Counted from the first letter of the stretch, positions 9,144-19,052 are shown. The stretch: 64,000 bases of DNA from Planosporangium flavigriseum (GCF_011947225.1 NZ_JAATVW010000001.1:124001-188000), one strand, 5' to 3'. A program made the numbers and translations. Notes: generated by a model not told the origin, from the sequence alone.

Positions 9144-9312
9144 GCGATCTCCTAGTTACGAGGTGTCGGTGGGCTGCCAGGCGCAGCGAAGTTGATCTCG
9201 CAGCAATCCAAGTCCGCGTTCCTGTCGGCTCTGATCCCTGCACGTTGCCGGTGACCGACATGCAGGTAAACACTGACCGCCCTCAACCGGCCACTTCGAC
9301 ATCGGTGCCCGC

Positions 9313-10302
9313 CTACCCCTGCCGGGGGTGGGCGGCGAAGAACTGCCAGATCGTCGCCGTGGCGTTCAGTGCGGTGGACGGCTGGTCCAGCCCGAGTAGG
9401 CGCTGGGCCACCGGTTTCGGGCCGGGCGCACCAGGCCACTGGTGCCCGGCGCCGGCGATGGCGACGAGTTCGACGGCCCGGCCGTCGGGGCAGGCGGCCA
9501 GCGACGTGGTGACCGGATCCTTGACGGTGACCGTCGGCGGCGCGCAGTCGTCAGTCCGGCGCCAGCGAGCAAGCAGTTCCGACACCGGCGGTCCATCGAT
9601 CTTCGCTGGCACTGGGCCAGTTCCGTCGTTGTCCCGTTTGCCAGGGCCACCGTCGTACGGAATTGTCTTGTCAACCGTACCGTGGATGTGGATCACGGAA
9701 GTCGGTCTGGGATTCGGGCAGTCACCCACGAGCGTCGCGGAGACCACGCCGATTGCGGCAAAGGTCGACGCGTCGCAGGCCAACCGGTAGGCGAGCATCC
9801 CGCCGTTGGAGATGCCAGCGGCGTACACCCGCGACCGGTCGACCGGCGTCGCTTTGGCGATGGCGGACACCAGCTGTTCAATGAACTTGACGTCGTCGAT
9901 CCCGTCCCGAGCCGGCGCGCCGCAGCAGTCGCGGCTGACCGCCCAGGCCCGGCCGATCCCGTCCGGATAGGCCACCAGGAAACCCCCGCGGTCGGCCTGG
10001 CCGTCCCACCCGTAGGACGACTCGGCCTGTTCGCCGGTACCGACCGCGCCGTGCAACATCACCACCAGCGGCGCCGGTCGCGACGGCAGCCCGGCCGGGC
10101 GACGCAACAGGTAGCTACGTTCCTTCCCGTCGACCATGAGGGTGTGCTTCGACGTGCCCGTGGGTCTGGCCGTGGCCGTCGGCGTCTTTTCCGGTCCGTA
10201 GTCCTCGCGCCGGTCTTCGCACCCGGCCAGTGCGGTGGCGATCATCAGCGTCGATAACAGCGACGCCGCCCCGCGCGCCGCAGTTCGATGTCCAAGACTC
10301 AT
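9313..10302 (-). CDS. Lipoprotein esterase of the LpqC / PHB-depolymerase type
   Basis: 329 residues from ATG 10302, with GGTGGGGAT just before it; the longer frame to 10389 lacks a site and spoils the signal peptide. The N-terminus ends in a lipobox (ATALAGC), so the protein is probably anchored to the membrane outside the cell. The alpha/beta-hydrolase core shows VVMLHGAVGTGEQ (oxyanion region), AAGISNGGM (GxSxG nucleophile), a HIHGTVD segment for the acidic residue and GAGHQWPG for the catalytic His. Paired Cys (DCCGAP, DCPNP, DDCAPP, AACPDG) suggest disulfides. It likely cleaves polyester or feruloyl-type esters. A 135-base hairpin-containing gap separates it from the lipid operon. Confidence 0.85.
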   Translation of the reverse strand: MSLGHRTAARGAASLLSTLMIATALAGCEDRREDYGPEKTPTATARPTGTSKHTLMVDGKERSYLLRRPAGLPSRPAPLVVMLHGAVGTGEQAESSYGWDGQADRGGFLVAYPDGIGRAWAVSRDCCGAPARDGIDDVKFIEQLVSAIAKATPVDRSRVYAAGISNGGMLAYRLACDASTFAAIGVVSATLVGDCPNPRPTSVIHIHGTVDKTIPYDGGPGKRDNDGTGPVPAKIDGPPVSELLARWRRTDDCAPPTVTVKDPVTTSLAACPDGRAVELVAIAGAGHQWPGAPGPKPVAQRLLGLDQPSTALNATATIWQFFAAHPRQG

Positions 10303-10360
10303 ATCCCCACCATTCGCGTCGGTGTTCGAACGAGGTAAGAGTCGTATCCGGATTGAGGGG

Positions 10361-10399
10361 AGCCGGTGGCACGTCGGGCAGCCCGGCATACCACCGGCT
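10361..10399 (-). terminator. Hairpin downstream of the PKS operon
   Basis: AGCCGGTGG (10361-10369) pairs with CCACCGGCT (10391-10399), and the loop itself contains CGGGC/GCCCG pairing. It lies 39 bases beyond the stop of the last gene of the minus-strand lipid operon and before the esterase lipoprotein gene. Confidence 0.6.
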
Positions 10400-10437
10400 C
10401 ATCACCATCACTCAACCGGTCGCCAAGGAGCCGAGCC

Positions 10438-12183
10438 CTAGCGTCGCGGGCTCACGGAGATGAGCTCCCACCCGCCCTCGGGGACGCCGTCGTTCGGGTC
10501 GGTCCGCAGATTCATCGGATTCGCCATGCCGACGAAGAGATCGTTGCCGTCGGTCACGATGTTGCGAACACCGTAGTTGAGATAGTTGCCGAGACCGCTG
10601 GTGCTCACCGGCTTGGCGGGATGGTTGGCGCCCTCGAACACCCAGAGGTCCCCGCCGAAGCCCGAGCGATCGACCGCTGAGATGTTCGCCGGGTTGTACA
10701 TCTCGCGGGTCACAGTGGCGTTGGATCCTTGCCCACCAATGCCGGCCATGCTCGTGAGCAGATAGCTCCAGTCCATCGTGCCGACGTAGAGCTTCCCGCC
10801 GGCCACCGCCATGGCCCAGGTGTAGGTGTTGAACGGGTTGTCGAAGCCGGACCTGCCGTACAGCGGCTTGTAGCCGGTCGATTTGAGACTCCAGGCGCCG
10901 GCCCCCGCGCTGGCCGTCGGGTCGAACGCCGGCAGGTCAGGAAGGCCGTAGAGTAGGTCGACCTTCTGACGTGAGTCGCCGAAGTCCCTGCCACGGAAGA
11001 CAGCGCTCGCCCGCTGGGTGTTCCGCACCGCCGCCTTGGTGGCCGCCTCGTCCCCCGGGGGATACACCTCGGTATGGACGCTGGTCGCCTTCGTCGGCAC
11101 GTGCAGTGTGCCCCAGTACAGGTAGCCGCCGTAGGAAGCGAGGCCGCCCATCGCATAGGTCGCCGCGACCACCCGATCAGGTTCGTACATGGTGGCGTTC
11201 CAGACCTGAGTCCACCGGGTTGCGTCCTCGCTGTTCAACCCGGGCGCCCCGTCGGACAGCTTGGGGCTCATCCAGATGCCCGCCATCGTCGCGGTCGTGG
11301 TCGCGGACCCGGCCGGCCACGTGCTGATGAAGATCCGCCCGTCGTGCTCAGTCAGGTCGGCTGCCTGCGCCGGCAGTTGTGCCACCGGGACGAAGCTGAA
11401 CGGGTTTTCGACGGTGCCGGTCCAGCGCAGGACCGCGCCGCCGGCGCTGCCGTTGCGGCCGATCCCGACCCCGAGGTAGAGCGCGTTGTCCGCCACCACC
11501 ATGTGCCGGATGTTGCCGTACTCCGAAAGGGTGGTCGAACCGAGGTAACGCTTGGTCTTGCTGTCGAACGCGAACAGGTTCACCGTCTGGTTGAGGGCCG
11601 GGCCGCCGAACAGGACGATGCCGTTGTGCGAACCGCCGGCCCGCAGACCCAGCGTGGTCCGGAGGCGTTTGGCGTCGTCGGCGGACCGGTCGCGGATTTC
11701 CGCGGTCTTCTCGGTCAGCTGCCCGTTTCCCGAGTCGTAGAGCCACACCTGCGGCGGCCGGTAGTCACCGACCGACGGCGGCAGGCCAGGGTTCTGCTTG
11801 ACGACTTGGCTCTGGCCGTACTCGCAGACGAAGTCGCCGTTGACATACGGCTCGATCCGACTCAGGTTGGTGCCGCTGGTCAGGCAGTTAATGTTCGTCC
11901 CGGTACCGAACCACACCTGCCTGCCCACCCGGGCAAGACCCCATACGTACGCCTGGTTGACCTTTGCTTGGCCAGTAGCGCACGGCGGCCCGGGCGGGTA
12001 CGACACCCCGATCCCGGCGAAGCACTCGTCCGGTTTGGCCTTCGCTAACAGCCGTACCCGGTAGGGCGAACCATCATTCCCGTAGTCGCCAGCCAGGGCA
12101 CCGGTTGAAAGACCGAGCACCGAGCCGAACATGACAGCAACCAGGCCGAATGAGGTAAACCGGCGGAACGGTAACTGTCTCAT
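10438..12183 (-). CDS. Secreted propeller-like protein, last gene of the lipid operon
   Basis: 581 residues. A signal peptide (FRRF, hydrophobic core, TGALAG) is followed by a Cys-containing N-terminal part and repeated segments of the kind G.LYVG..., each ~45-60 residues: VWGLARVGRQVWFGTG, NALYLGVGIG, GGYLYWGTLHV, GGKLYVGTMDW, GNDLFVGMAN. This spacing suggests a beta-propeller, but I recognise no named family. Its ATG overlaps the TGA of the sulfotransferase gene (ATGA), so translation is coupled to the lipid operon. That argues for a function outside the membrane on the product, such as binding, transfer or sensing. This role is inference. Confidence 0.65.
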   Translation of the reverse strand: MRQLPFRRFTSFGLVAVMFGSVLGLSTGALAGDYGNDGSPYRVRLLAKAKPDECFAGIGVSYPPGPPCATGQAKVNQAYVWGLARVGRQVWFGTGTNINCLTSGTNLSRIEPYVNGDFVCEYGQSQVVKQNPGLPPSVGDYRPPQVWLYDSGNGQLTEKTAEIRDRSADDAKRLRTTLGLRAGGSHNGIVLFGGPALNQTVNLFAFDSKTKRYLGSTTLSEYGNIRHMVVADNALYLGVGIGRNGSAGGAVLRWTGTVENPFSFVPVAQLPAQAADLTEHDGRIFISTWPAGSATTTATMAGIWMSPKLSDGAPGLNSEDATRWTQVWNATMYEPDRVVAATYAMGGLASYGGYLYWGTLHVPTKATSVHTEVYPPGDEAATKAAVRNTQRASAVFRGRDFGDSRQKVDLLYGLPDLPAFDPTASAGAGAWSLKSTGYKPLYGRSGFDNPFNTYTWAMAVAGGKLYVGTMDWSYLLTSMAGIGGQGSNATVTREMYNPANISAVDRSGFGGDLWVFEGANHPAKPVSTSGLGNYLNYGVRNIVTDGNDLFVGMANPMNLRTDPNDGVPEGGWELISVSPRR

Positions 12184-13139
12184 GCCGCCACCGCCGAGGC
12201 CTCGCCAGCCGGCCGCACGACCCGTCCGGCACCCTTGAGCGCCCAGCCGTCCGGATCGGCGAACTGCAGGAAGCGGCCCAGCCGGCTCAGCTCCCCCACC
12301 GGATCGGGCACCAGATCCTCGTACCGCATGGTCAGCAGGTGCTGCGGCGGCGAATCGGCCAACGCCTGTTCGGCCTGGCTACTCATGAACGCGCACATCC
12401 CGAGGTAACGGCGGGGATCGGCGCCCCGTTCGCGCAGCAGGTCGACGGTGAGGTGCTGCGGCAGGAACTGCTCCATCTCCGCGGGCACCTTCTGGTCGGC
12501 CTCGATCTCGAACGGGTCGAGGCCGAACCGGCTGAGCGCCTCGATCCGCAGCTCGGTGAGCTGGTACGACGGGTGCCGGCTCATCGAGACGGCGGTCTCC
12601 TGCCAGTTTCGGGTCAGGTGCACCACCCGTGCGGTCGGCACGGCTCTCAACAGGTATTGCGCGAAGTGGCTGGATCCGCCGGAGCGCTCCACCCAGCGCC
12701 GCCGACCGGTCAATTCGGTCAGCACGTCCAGGAACATCTGGTGATGCTCGGCGAGCGTCTGCTCCTCGAAGCCGTTGACCCGTGCGCCGAGCGCGTCGAA
12801 GAGTGAATCCGGGTCGTCGGTCAGTTTGGAGAGGGTGATCGCGAGAATGCGGGGAAGGTGTTCGAGCCGGTCGGCCCAGCGGCCGGAGGCCGGATAGCGC
12901 AGCTCCTTCGGCGGCAGGCCGAGGCGGCACAGGGTCGCAATCTCTGGCCTGGGGCTGCTCAGGATCGCCCAGTACGCCCGGCCGTCCATCCGCTCCGTGG
13001 CCGGGGTCCACGGAACCGCGGTGAAGAACTCCTGTACGGATAATGTGTCCGGCTCCTCGGCGATGAGGTCGGAGAGCAGTGTGGAGCCGCAGCGCCCGTT
13101 ACTGATGATTATCGATCTTTGTGTTGTCGGTACGTCCAC
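12180..13139 (-). CDS. PAPS-dependent sulfotransferase
   Basis: 319 residues from GTG 13139, which has GAGGAGG seven bases upstream; the open frame extends to 13622 but that part is antisense to the hydrolase gene. The 5'-phosphosulfate loop IIISNGRCGSTLLSDLI starts at about residue 8, and VHLTRNWQETAVSMSRHPSY at mid-protein fits the 3'-phosphate-binding region. This matches NodH/Stf-type carbohydrate or lipid sulfotransferases. It would move sulfate from PAPS to a hydroxyl or amine. Its place in the PKS operon, coupled to a secreted protein, suggests the PKS product or a conjugate of it is sulfated. The acceptor is unknown. Confidence 0.85.
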   Translation of the reverse strand: MDVPTTQRSIIISNGRCGSTLLSDLIAEEPDTLSVQEFFTAVPWTPATERMDGRAYWAILSSPRPEIATLCRLGLPPKELRYPASGRWADRLEHLPRILAITLSKLTDDPDSLFDALGARVNGFEEQTLAEHHQMFLDVLTELTGRRRWVERSGGSSHFAQYLLRAVPTARVVHLTRNWQETAVSMSRHPSYQLTELRIEALSRFGLDPFEIEADQKVPAEMEQFLPQHLTVDLLRERGADPRRYLGMCAFMSSQAEQALADSPPQHLLTMRYEDLVPDPVGELSRLGRFLQFADPDGWALKGAGRVVRPAGEASAVAA

Positions 13140-13165
13140 GACGCTACCTCCTCGGTGATGGATGA

Positions 13166-14029
13166 TCACGGGGTCTGACTGGAGCCCGCGATGCCCAGCT
13201 CGGCGAGCCAGGGCAGGACGTGACCGCGGACCAGGTCCGGCCGGTCGATCAGCAGTGAGTGGCGCTGCCCCGGCAGCACAGCGAGGTGCGCCTGGGGCAG
13301 CAGGCGAGCGGTCTCGGCGGCCAGGTCGCGCAGCGCCGAGTCGCCGCCGTAGAGGCAGAGCACCGGGCAGGCGACCGCGGCGATCCGCTCGGGGTCGGGC
13401 AGCGCACTGGCGGGGAGTTCCCGGGCGATCATGGTGTCGGCGAGCAGCTCCCGGGTCCGCCGGGCCCGCCGGATCAGGCGCTCGTCCGGATCGTCCGATC
13501 TGGCACCGGTCCCCGCCGCAGCTTCCGCTTGCGCGCGGCTCGCTCCACCACCACGCGCCGGCGATGCGGCGGCCATCGATGCCGTTACCCGGTCCAGTCG
13601 CTGGCCGATCCGGGCGAACCACACGGGGATCGGCGGCGCGGACTCGACCGCGACGATGGCCCGGACCCGGTCCGGAAAACGGGCCGCGAAGCCAAACGCA
13701 ACCGTTCCGCCGAACGAGTTGCCGAACAGGCAGACCTTGCCGGTGATCTCACGCGCCGCGAGCAGCGCGGCCAGGTCCGCCACGAAATCGGCCAACCGGT
13801 AACCCTGCGCCGGGCGCTCGCTACGGCCGTGGCCGCGCAGGTCGTACAGGAGCACCCGCATGCCAGCGTCGGCCAGCGGCTGGGCCAGCGTGAAGTACCA
13901 GCTGGCCATGTCGTCGCCAGCCATGCCGTGGATCAGGACCGCGGTTTGTGGTGGCTGCGACCGCAGCGGGCCGCCGGGGGCGAGCTCCTGAACGTGCAGC
14001 TTAACCCCGTTGACCTGCACGATCGTCAC
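13166..14029 (-). CDS. Alpha/beta hydrolase, possible product-release thioesterase
   Basis: 287 residues, GTG 14029 overlapping the TGA of the ACP gene (GTGA), so translation is coupled. AVLIHGMAGDDMASWYFTL gives the HG oxyanion motif, CLFGNSFGGTVAF the nucleophile elbow (Ser in GNSFG), and the C-terminal GQRHSLLIDRPD the catalytic His. Neither PKS has a thioesterase domain. A stand-alone hydrolase tied to the ACP gene is therefore the obvious candidate for releasing or transferring the chain from an ACP, but it could equally be an editing or ester hydrolase. Confidence 0.75.
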   Translation of the reverse strand: MTIVQVNGVKLHVQELAPGGPLRSQPPQTAVLIHGMAGDDMASWYFTLAQPLADAGMRVLLYDLRGHGRSERPAQGYRLADFVADLAALLAAREITGKVCLFGNSFGGTVAFGFAARFPDRVRAIVAVESAPPIPVWFARIGQRLDRVTASMAAASPARGGGASRAQAEAAAGTGARSDDPDERLIRRARRTRELLADTMIARELPASALPDPERIAAVACPVLCLYGGDSALRDLAAETARLLPQAHLAVLPGQRHSLLIDRPDLVRGHVLPWLAELGIAGSSQTP

Positions 14030-14334
14030 GACGAGAGTGCTTCCATCGGCGCCTGCTCGTCAAGCGACCGGCTGATGTACTCCACCAGCTTGCCGACCCG
14101 CAGTTCCCGGATGGAGTCGAGGTCGAACGCGGCGGCGAACTGGGCGAGGTTCACAGCGCTGCCGTACCTGGCCTGGAGGCGACCGGCGAGCGAGACGACG
14201 TCCAGGCTTTCCATACCAAGATCGTCACGGAAGGTGGTGTCGAGGGTGATCTCGACGTCCGTCCCGAACTCACCGAGGATCGCGTGGAGCATCTCGGTGA
14301 GTTCGGCGAGGACACGGCGCTGGTCCGCGGGCAT
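14026..14334 (-). CDS. Free acyl carrier protein
   Basis: 102 residues, ATG 14334 with AAGGAG seven bases upstream. DDLGMESLDVVSLA carries the phosphopantetheine-accepting Ser43, and the helix pattern before and after fits the ACP four-helix bundle. Its motif (GMESLD) is of the discrete FAS/PKS type. The ACP built into the large synthase instead has DSIKR, so this is a separate carrier, perhaps for the starter unit or the finished chain. It lies 87 bases after the second PKS and overlaps the hydrolase gene. Confidence 0.9.
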   Translation of the reverse strand: MPADQRRVLAELTEMLHAILGEFGTDVEITLDTTFRDDLGMESLDVVSLAGRLQARYGSAVNLAQFAAAFDLDSIRELRVGKLVEYISRSLDEQAPMEALSS

Positions 14335-14421
14335 GGCAAGGCTCCTTGTCAGGAATGTTTGGTCTAGCTAGCGATGGCGACAGGGTGAAAGCTGCGCGGC
14401 AATCGGATCGGACACGATGGA

Positions 14422-17400
14422 TCAGCGCGTGGACGGCTCCGGCCCCCAGGTCCAAGCCACGATGTACCGCCTGGGCGGCAGGTCGGGCGGGTTCTCCGCC
14501 TCGGCGAAGCTGACCTGGTAGCGTCGGCCGGCGACCCGGACGGTCAGTCCGTCGTTGGTGGCCGCCTGAATGGTGATCCGCTGGGGCCGTCCGTCGAGCC
14601 CGGTCCCTTCGGCCTTGCCGACGGCCTCCTTCGCCGCCCAGAACCGGTGGAACCAGAGGCGTCGGCCCCCGTCGATGCCGTCAAGTCCGCCCAGCAGCCG
14701 CTCTTCCACGGCGGTCAGCACGTACGAGACGGTGCTGTCGGGCCTGGAGGTCAGTTCGATGACGTCAATGCCCACGCCAGGCGAGTCCTGGCCGGCGTTC
14801 CGCGGGCGCGGCGCGGCGATCGCCACGGCGATCTCGGCGCAGTGCGCCAGCGAGACGTCGCACTCCCGCCAGCCGGTTCCCGGCCGCGCCTGCGCGCGTG
14901 GGCGACCGTTCGGGTCGTTCGTGATGGTCAGCTCGATCGGATAGATGGTGGTGTGGCCGTCCTCCCAGAGCTGGAATCGCACCGCGTCCTTCGCGGCGAT
15001 CCGGCCCAGCAGCCACGACTTGCGCTGTTTCGCTGGTTGCCGCTCGTAGTCGGCGTACGCTCGAGCGCCGAGGAGGCCCCGGGCCGCCATGCCCTGGGTC
15101 ACCAGGTCGGTCCAGCAGTCGAAGACCATCGTCCAGCCGCCCGGCTGGCGTTGCGACATGGGATTCCGCTCCGGGAAGCGCTCGGCGGGGCGCGCCGTCC
15201 GGTGGCTGTCGAACCTGCGATCGACCGCACCCTCGATCTGGGCCCAGACCCGACCGTCGTCGATCAACTGGGTGTCGACGACCAACTGCGCGTCGTCGAT
15301 CGACTGGACCCGCCCCACGCACTCCAACGCCGTGCCGACCGGCGGCGGCGGCCCGAAGAACCGCACCGTACCCAGGGCAACCGGCAGCGCCACGGTCCGG
15401 AACGGCTGGGTGGTGATCAGCCAATTGCCGATCAGTTGCAGCGTGTTGTCGAGCAGCGCTCCCGGCGGGGCGGGTGTTGTCACCACACCGCGCACGTGCC
15501 GGTCGCCCACGGCGTGAATGGTGGTGACGCCCTGAAAGAGCGGGCCGTGGAACATCAGGCGTTCGGCGTACATCTCCGCCGCGCCGATCGTGGGTGCCCG
15601 TTCGTCGGAGCGACGGTACCGCCATGGTTCGGGCCGGTCCGTCGGGTAGTCCCGGGCCAGCTCGACGGTTGCTCGAGCGAAGCCGCCGAAGGTCACCGAC
15701 ACCCGGTTCGGTCCGTCCGCTCTTACCAGGATCTCCACCTCCTGGGCTGGTGCCGCGATGATCCACCGGTCGAACCGGGCATCGCGCACGGCGACCGCGC
15801 GCATCCCCGGTGCCGCCTGCTCGGCGGCGTCCATCATGTGCTGTACGACCGTGGTCGCCGGCACCACCGGCCACCGGTCCTCGGCCTGCGGCCAGTCGTC
15901 GGGCTGCATGAAGAAGCAGTGGTCCAACAGGTACGGCATCGTCTCCACCGAGACCCGTAGGACCGTCCGGTACGGCCGATCCGTGGCCGGATCGAGCGGG
16001 GCCGGTGGTGGGCTCTGCGGCACCCGGCGCGGGCCTGGCGTCGGGACCACCGGACCACCGTTCGGCGGCGCGGAGCCGGCGTGCAGGACGCTGGCCGCGC
16101 TGTGCGCCGTCTCCCGCAGCAGCGCCACGAGTTCGGCAGCCGCGCTCGACCGGCCGGCGAACTCCTGCAGGGTGGCGAGCGCGGCCGCCGTCTCCTCAGG
16201 AGGGGCTGACGGCCCTGCGGCGTGGGCGTTGTCCACGGCCGACACGGGAACCGTGTCGCGCGGCCGAGCCGGCGACGGGCCGGTTCCCTTCGAGGCGGTT
16301 CCCTTTGGATAGACCTCAAGGAGGTTGGCCGCGGCCTCGCCCATCCGGATCAGGGGCCCGCCCAGGTCCAGTTGAACAGCCGGGCTGCGCCGGGTTGGCG
16401 GCTTGGCCCGACTGGTGACCGCGGCGGCGGGCGGGTCCAGGACACGAAGGTTTGGCGTTCCGCCCTCGACCCACAGCGCGGTGGCCACCCGGCGCAGTTG
16501 GTCCAGTCCGCCACGCCTGGCGACGTTTACCGGCATCGCGAGATGGTCCCGTCCGCGCAGGTTGTCGTCGATCACCGAGGCGAGCTGCCCGGGGCCCATC
16601 TGCAGGAAGACCCGGAACCCGGCCTCGTACATGGCGTCGATGAGCTGCCGGAACCGGACCGGCTCCACCATGTGTCGGATGAAGAGCTCGTTGACTTTCT
16701 CCGCATCGACGGGGAACGGTGCACCCAGCGTGCTGGACCACACCGGCACCGCCGGTGGATGGACCTCCCAGTGGCGTAGCGCCGTGCCGATGGCTCGCAG
16801 GCCATCGGCGCAGGCGGGGGTATGGAAGGCAGTCCGGAAGGGCAGCAATTGGCAGAGGATGTGCTGCCGGCGCAGCGCCTCGATCAGTCGCCGCACATCC
16901 GCTGCCGGGCCGTTGACGATGCACTGCGTCGGGGTGTTGTCGTGCGAGAGCACCACCCGGGGGTATCCGTCGAGCAACGCCGAGACCTGCGCCGCCCCGG
17001 CCGCGACCGCGGCGAAACGATAGCCGGAAAGCTCGACGGAGTCGGCGTCGAACAGCGCCAGGAACTCGTCCGCCGCTGCGGTGCTGATCTGACCCGTTGC
17101 CACCGCGGCGCTCCACTCCCCGATGCTGTACCCGGCGACCGCGTCCGGGAGCACGGCCATCCGGCCCAGTACCTCGGTGAGCAGCCGGCCCACCTCGACC
17201 ACGCCGGTGCCGTGCTGGCCGAGGTCACTGGCCGACCACTGCCGTACCGGGAGACCGAAATGCTCGGCGACGTCCGCGGTCTGCGGTGCGAACTCCGCCT
17301 CCAGGCCGGGAAAGACGAATGCCACGCTGCCGGGTGAGGCACCGCTTAGCAGCGGATCGGGGCTGAACCACAGGTCCCGGCCGCCACGCCACGCCACGCC

Positions 17401-19047
17401 GCGGGCCACCGTCCGACGGCTGCTGGCCAGCCGCTCGGCGGTCGGATCGAGCAGACCCAGCCGGCACCTACCGTCGTCGGCGCTCGCCGCGGGGCCCGCT
17501 GCCCGGGCGGCGCCTGTCGCCCGCACCGCCTCGTCGTCGCGATCGAGCAGCCGGCCGAGCGCGACCGGATCGGCTGCGGACAGCCACAGCACCTGCTCCG
17601 GCTCGGTCACGGTTACCGGCGCCGGCCTCGCCGCCGGCATCCCGGTCGAGCCGGCGTTCGCCACGCCGTGCTGCTCGATGATCACGTGCGCGTTGATCCC
17701 GCCGAACCCGAACGCGTTGACCGCAGCCCGCCGCGGGCCATCGCCCTCCCACGGTTGTGCGGTCCGGATGGTACGAAACCTGGTCCGTGCCAGCTCCGCG
17801 CGAGGGTTGTCGCAATGCAGGGTCGGTAGCAGGACGCCACGGTAGACCGCCAGAGTCGCCTTGATCAGCCCGGCGATCCCGGCCGCCGGCATGGTGTGCC
17901 CGATCATGGACTTCACCGAGCCGATCACCGGTCGTTCCCCGCCGTGGTGCGAACCGAAGACCTCAGCCACTGTGGTCAGCTCGGCGGCATCGCCGGTCGG
18001 CGTTGCCGTTCCGTGTGCCTCGAGAAGGCCGACCGCGTCCGGTGCGGTCGGGTCCAGCCCCGCTGCCGCCCAGGCCCGCCGGATGGCGAGCACCTGCCCG
18101 GCTGTCGCCGGGTTGAACATGCTCGCCGACCTGCCGTCGCTGGACGTTCCGATGCCCCGGACAGTCGCGTAGATTCGGTCGCCGTCGCGTTCCGCGTCGG
18201 ACAGCCGCTTGAGCACCACGATGCCGGTACCCTCACCGATCAGCAGACCGTCGGCCGCCGCGTCGAACGGGCGGATCCGCCCCTGCCGGGACAGCGCACG
18301 CAGCTGGCTGAACACCGACCAGAAGCTGATGTCGTGCACGTGGTGCACGCCACCGGCCAGTACCGCGTCGAGGCGACCAGCGCTGAGTTCGGTGATGGCC
18401 TGGTCGACCGCGATCAACGACGAGGCGCACGCGGCGTCCAGGGTGTACGCGGGACCGCGCAGGTTGAACCGATTGGCCACCCGGGAGGCGGCGAGATTCG
18501 GCACCAGGCCGATGGCGCCCTCCGGCTGGTACGGGCCGAGCACCTCGTCGAACTTCTCCCGCAGCAGGTCCAACTTGGCCGGGTCGAGCTCCGGAACGAG
18601 GTCCCGCAGGATCTGCACGACCTGGCTGGGCAGGCGCACCCGCTCGGCGTACCGGGCCTGGGCCGGGCTGAGGGTGCCGCCACGGCCGAGGATCACACCT
18701 ACCCGGTCCGCATCCGGCAGCCGGTCCCGCCCGCCCGCATCGTCGATCGCCGCCGCGGCCACTTCGAGCGTGATGAGCTGGTCCGGCTCGATGTCGCCGA
18801 CCGATGCCGGCATGATGCCGAACTTCAACGGCTCGAAGGTGGCCAGCTCGTCGACGAAGCCACCGCGCCGGCAGTACACCCGGTCCGGGCGGTGCGCCAG
18901 CCTCGGGTCGTAGAACTCGGCGTCCCAGCGGTGTTCCGGAACATCGGTGATCGCGTCGACCCCGTCCACCAGGTTCCGCCAGTAGCGTTCGAGGTTGCCG
19001 GCGCCGGGCATCAGCGCCGCCATCCCGACAATGGCGATCTCAGTCAT
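14422..19047 (-). CDS. PUFA-type polyketide synthase: KS-AT-DH-phosphopantetheinyl transferase
   Basis: 1541 residues from ATG 19047, five bases after the stop of the first PKS; the frame upstream of this is antisense-type reading of that gene. Domains in order: ketosynthase ~1-440 (TLDAACASS with Cys207, EAHGTAT, GSVKSMIGHT); acyltransferase ~575-880 (VAGYSIGEW with Ser641, TAFHT); a linker; double-hotdog dehydratase ~1020-1290 (LLDHCFF with His1043, LLDNTLQLIG with Asp1200); and a 4'-phosphopantetheinyl transferase ~1300-1541 (GVGIDVIEL, FWAAKEAVGKAEG). It has no ACP or ketoreductase, so it must work in trans with the first synthase. The fused transferase would activate the operon's own carriers. 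The family is related to PUFA and heterocyst-glycolipid synthases. Confidence 0.9.
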   Translation of the reverse strand: MTEIAIVGMAALMPGAGNLERYWRNLVDGVDAITDVPEHRWDAEFYDPRLAHRPDRVYCRRGGFVDELATFEPLKFGIMPASVGDIEPDQLITLEVAAAAIDDAGGRDRLPDADRVGVILGRGGTLSPAQARYAERVRLPSQVVQILRDLVPELDPAKLDLLREKFDEVLGPYQPEGAIGLVPNLAASRVANRFNLRGPAYTLDAACASSLIAVDQAITELSAGRLDAVLAGGVHHVHDISFWSVFSQLRALSRQGRIRPFDAAADGLLIGEGTGIVVLKRLSDAERDGDRIYATVRGIGTSSDGRSASMFNPATAGQVLAIRRAWAAAGLDPTAPDAVGLLEAHGTATPTGDAAELTTVAEVFGSHHGGERPVIGSVKSMIGHTMPAAGIAGLIKATLAVYRGVLLPTLHCDNPRAELARTRFRTIRTAQPWEGDGPRRAAVNAFGFGGINAHVIIEQHGVANAGSTGMPAARPAPVTVTEPEQVLWLSAADPVALGRLLDRDDEAVRATGAARAAGPAASADDGRCRLGLLDPTAERLASSRRTVARGVAWRGGRDLWFSPDPLLSGASPGSVAFVFPGLEAEFAPQTADVAEHFGLPVRQWSASDLGQHGTGVVEVGRLLTEVLGRMAVLPDAVAGYSIGEWSAAVATGQISTAAADEFLALFDADSVELSGYRFAAVAAGAAQVSALLDGYPRVVLSHDNTPTQCIVNGPAADVRRLIEALRRQHILCQLLPFRTAFHTPACADGLRAIGTALRHWEVHPPAVPVWSSTLGAPFPVDAEKVNELFIRHMVEPVRFRQLIDAMYEAGFRVFLQMGPGQLASVIDDNLRGRDHLAMPVNVARRGGLDQLRRVATALWVEGGTPNLRVLDPPAAAVTSRAKPPTRRSPAVQLDLGGPLIRMGEAAANLLEVYPKGTASKGTGPSPARPRDTVPVSAVDNAHAAGPSAPPEETAAALATLQEFAGRSSAAAELVALLRETAHSAASVLHAGSAPPNGGPVVPTPGPRRVPQSPPPAPLDPATDRPYRTVLRVSVETMPYLLDHCFFMQPDDWPQAEDRWPVVPATTVVQHMMDAAEQAAPGMRAVAVRDARFDRWIIAAPAQEVEILVRADGPNRVSVTFGGFARATVELARDYPTDRPEPWRYRRSDERAPTIGAAEMYAERLMFHGPLFQGVTTIHAVGDRHVRGVVTTPAPPGALLDNTLQLIGNWLITTQPFRTVALPVALGTVRFFGPPPPVGTALECVGRVQSIDDAQLVVDTQLIDDGRVWAQIEGAVDRRFDSHRTARPAERFPERNPMSQRQPGGWTMVFDCWTDLVTQGMAARGLLGARAYADYERQPAKQRKSWLLGRIAAKDAVRFQLWEDGHTTIYPIELTITNDPNGRPRAQARPGTGWRECDVSLAHCAEIAVAIAAPRPRNAGQDSPGVGIDVIELTSRPDSTVSYVLTAVEERLLGGLDGIDGGRRLWFHRFWAAKEAVGKAEGTGLDGRPQRITIQAATNDGLTVRVAGRRYQVSFAEAENPPDLPPRRYIVAWTWGPEPSTR

Positions 19048-19052
19048 GGCCG

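Noticed and set aside
13140-13622. Upstream extension of the sulfotransferase frame
   Set aside because: It overlaps the hydrolase gene, has low-complexity translation, and a GAGGAGG-led GTG at 13139 gives a normal N-terminus.
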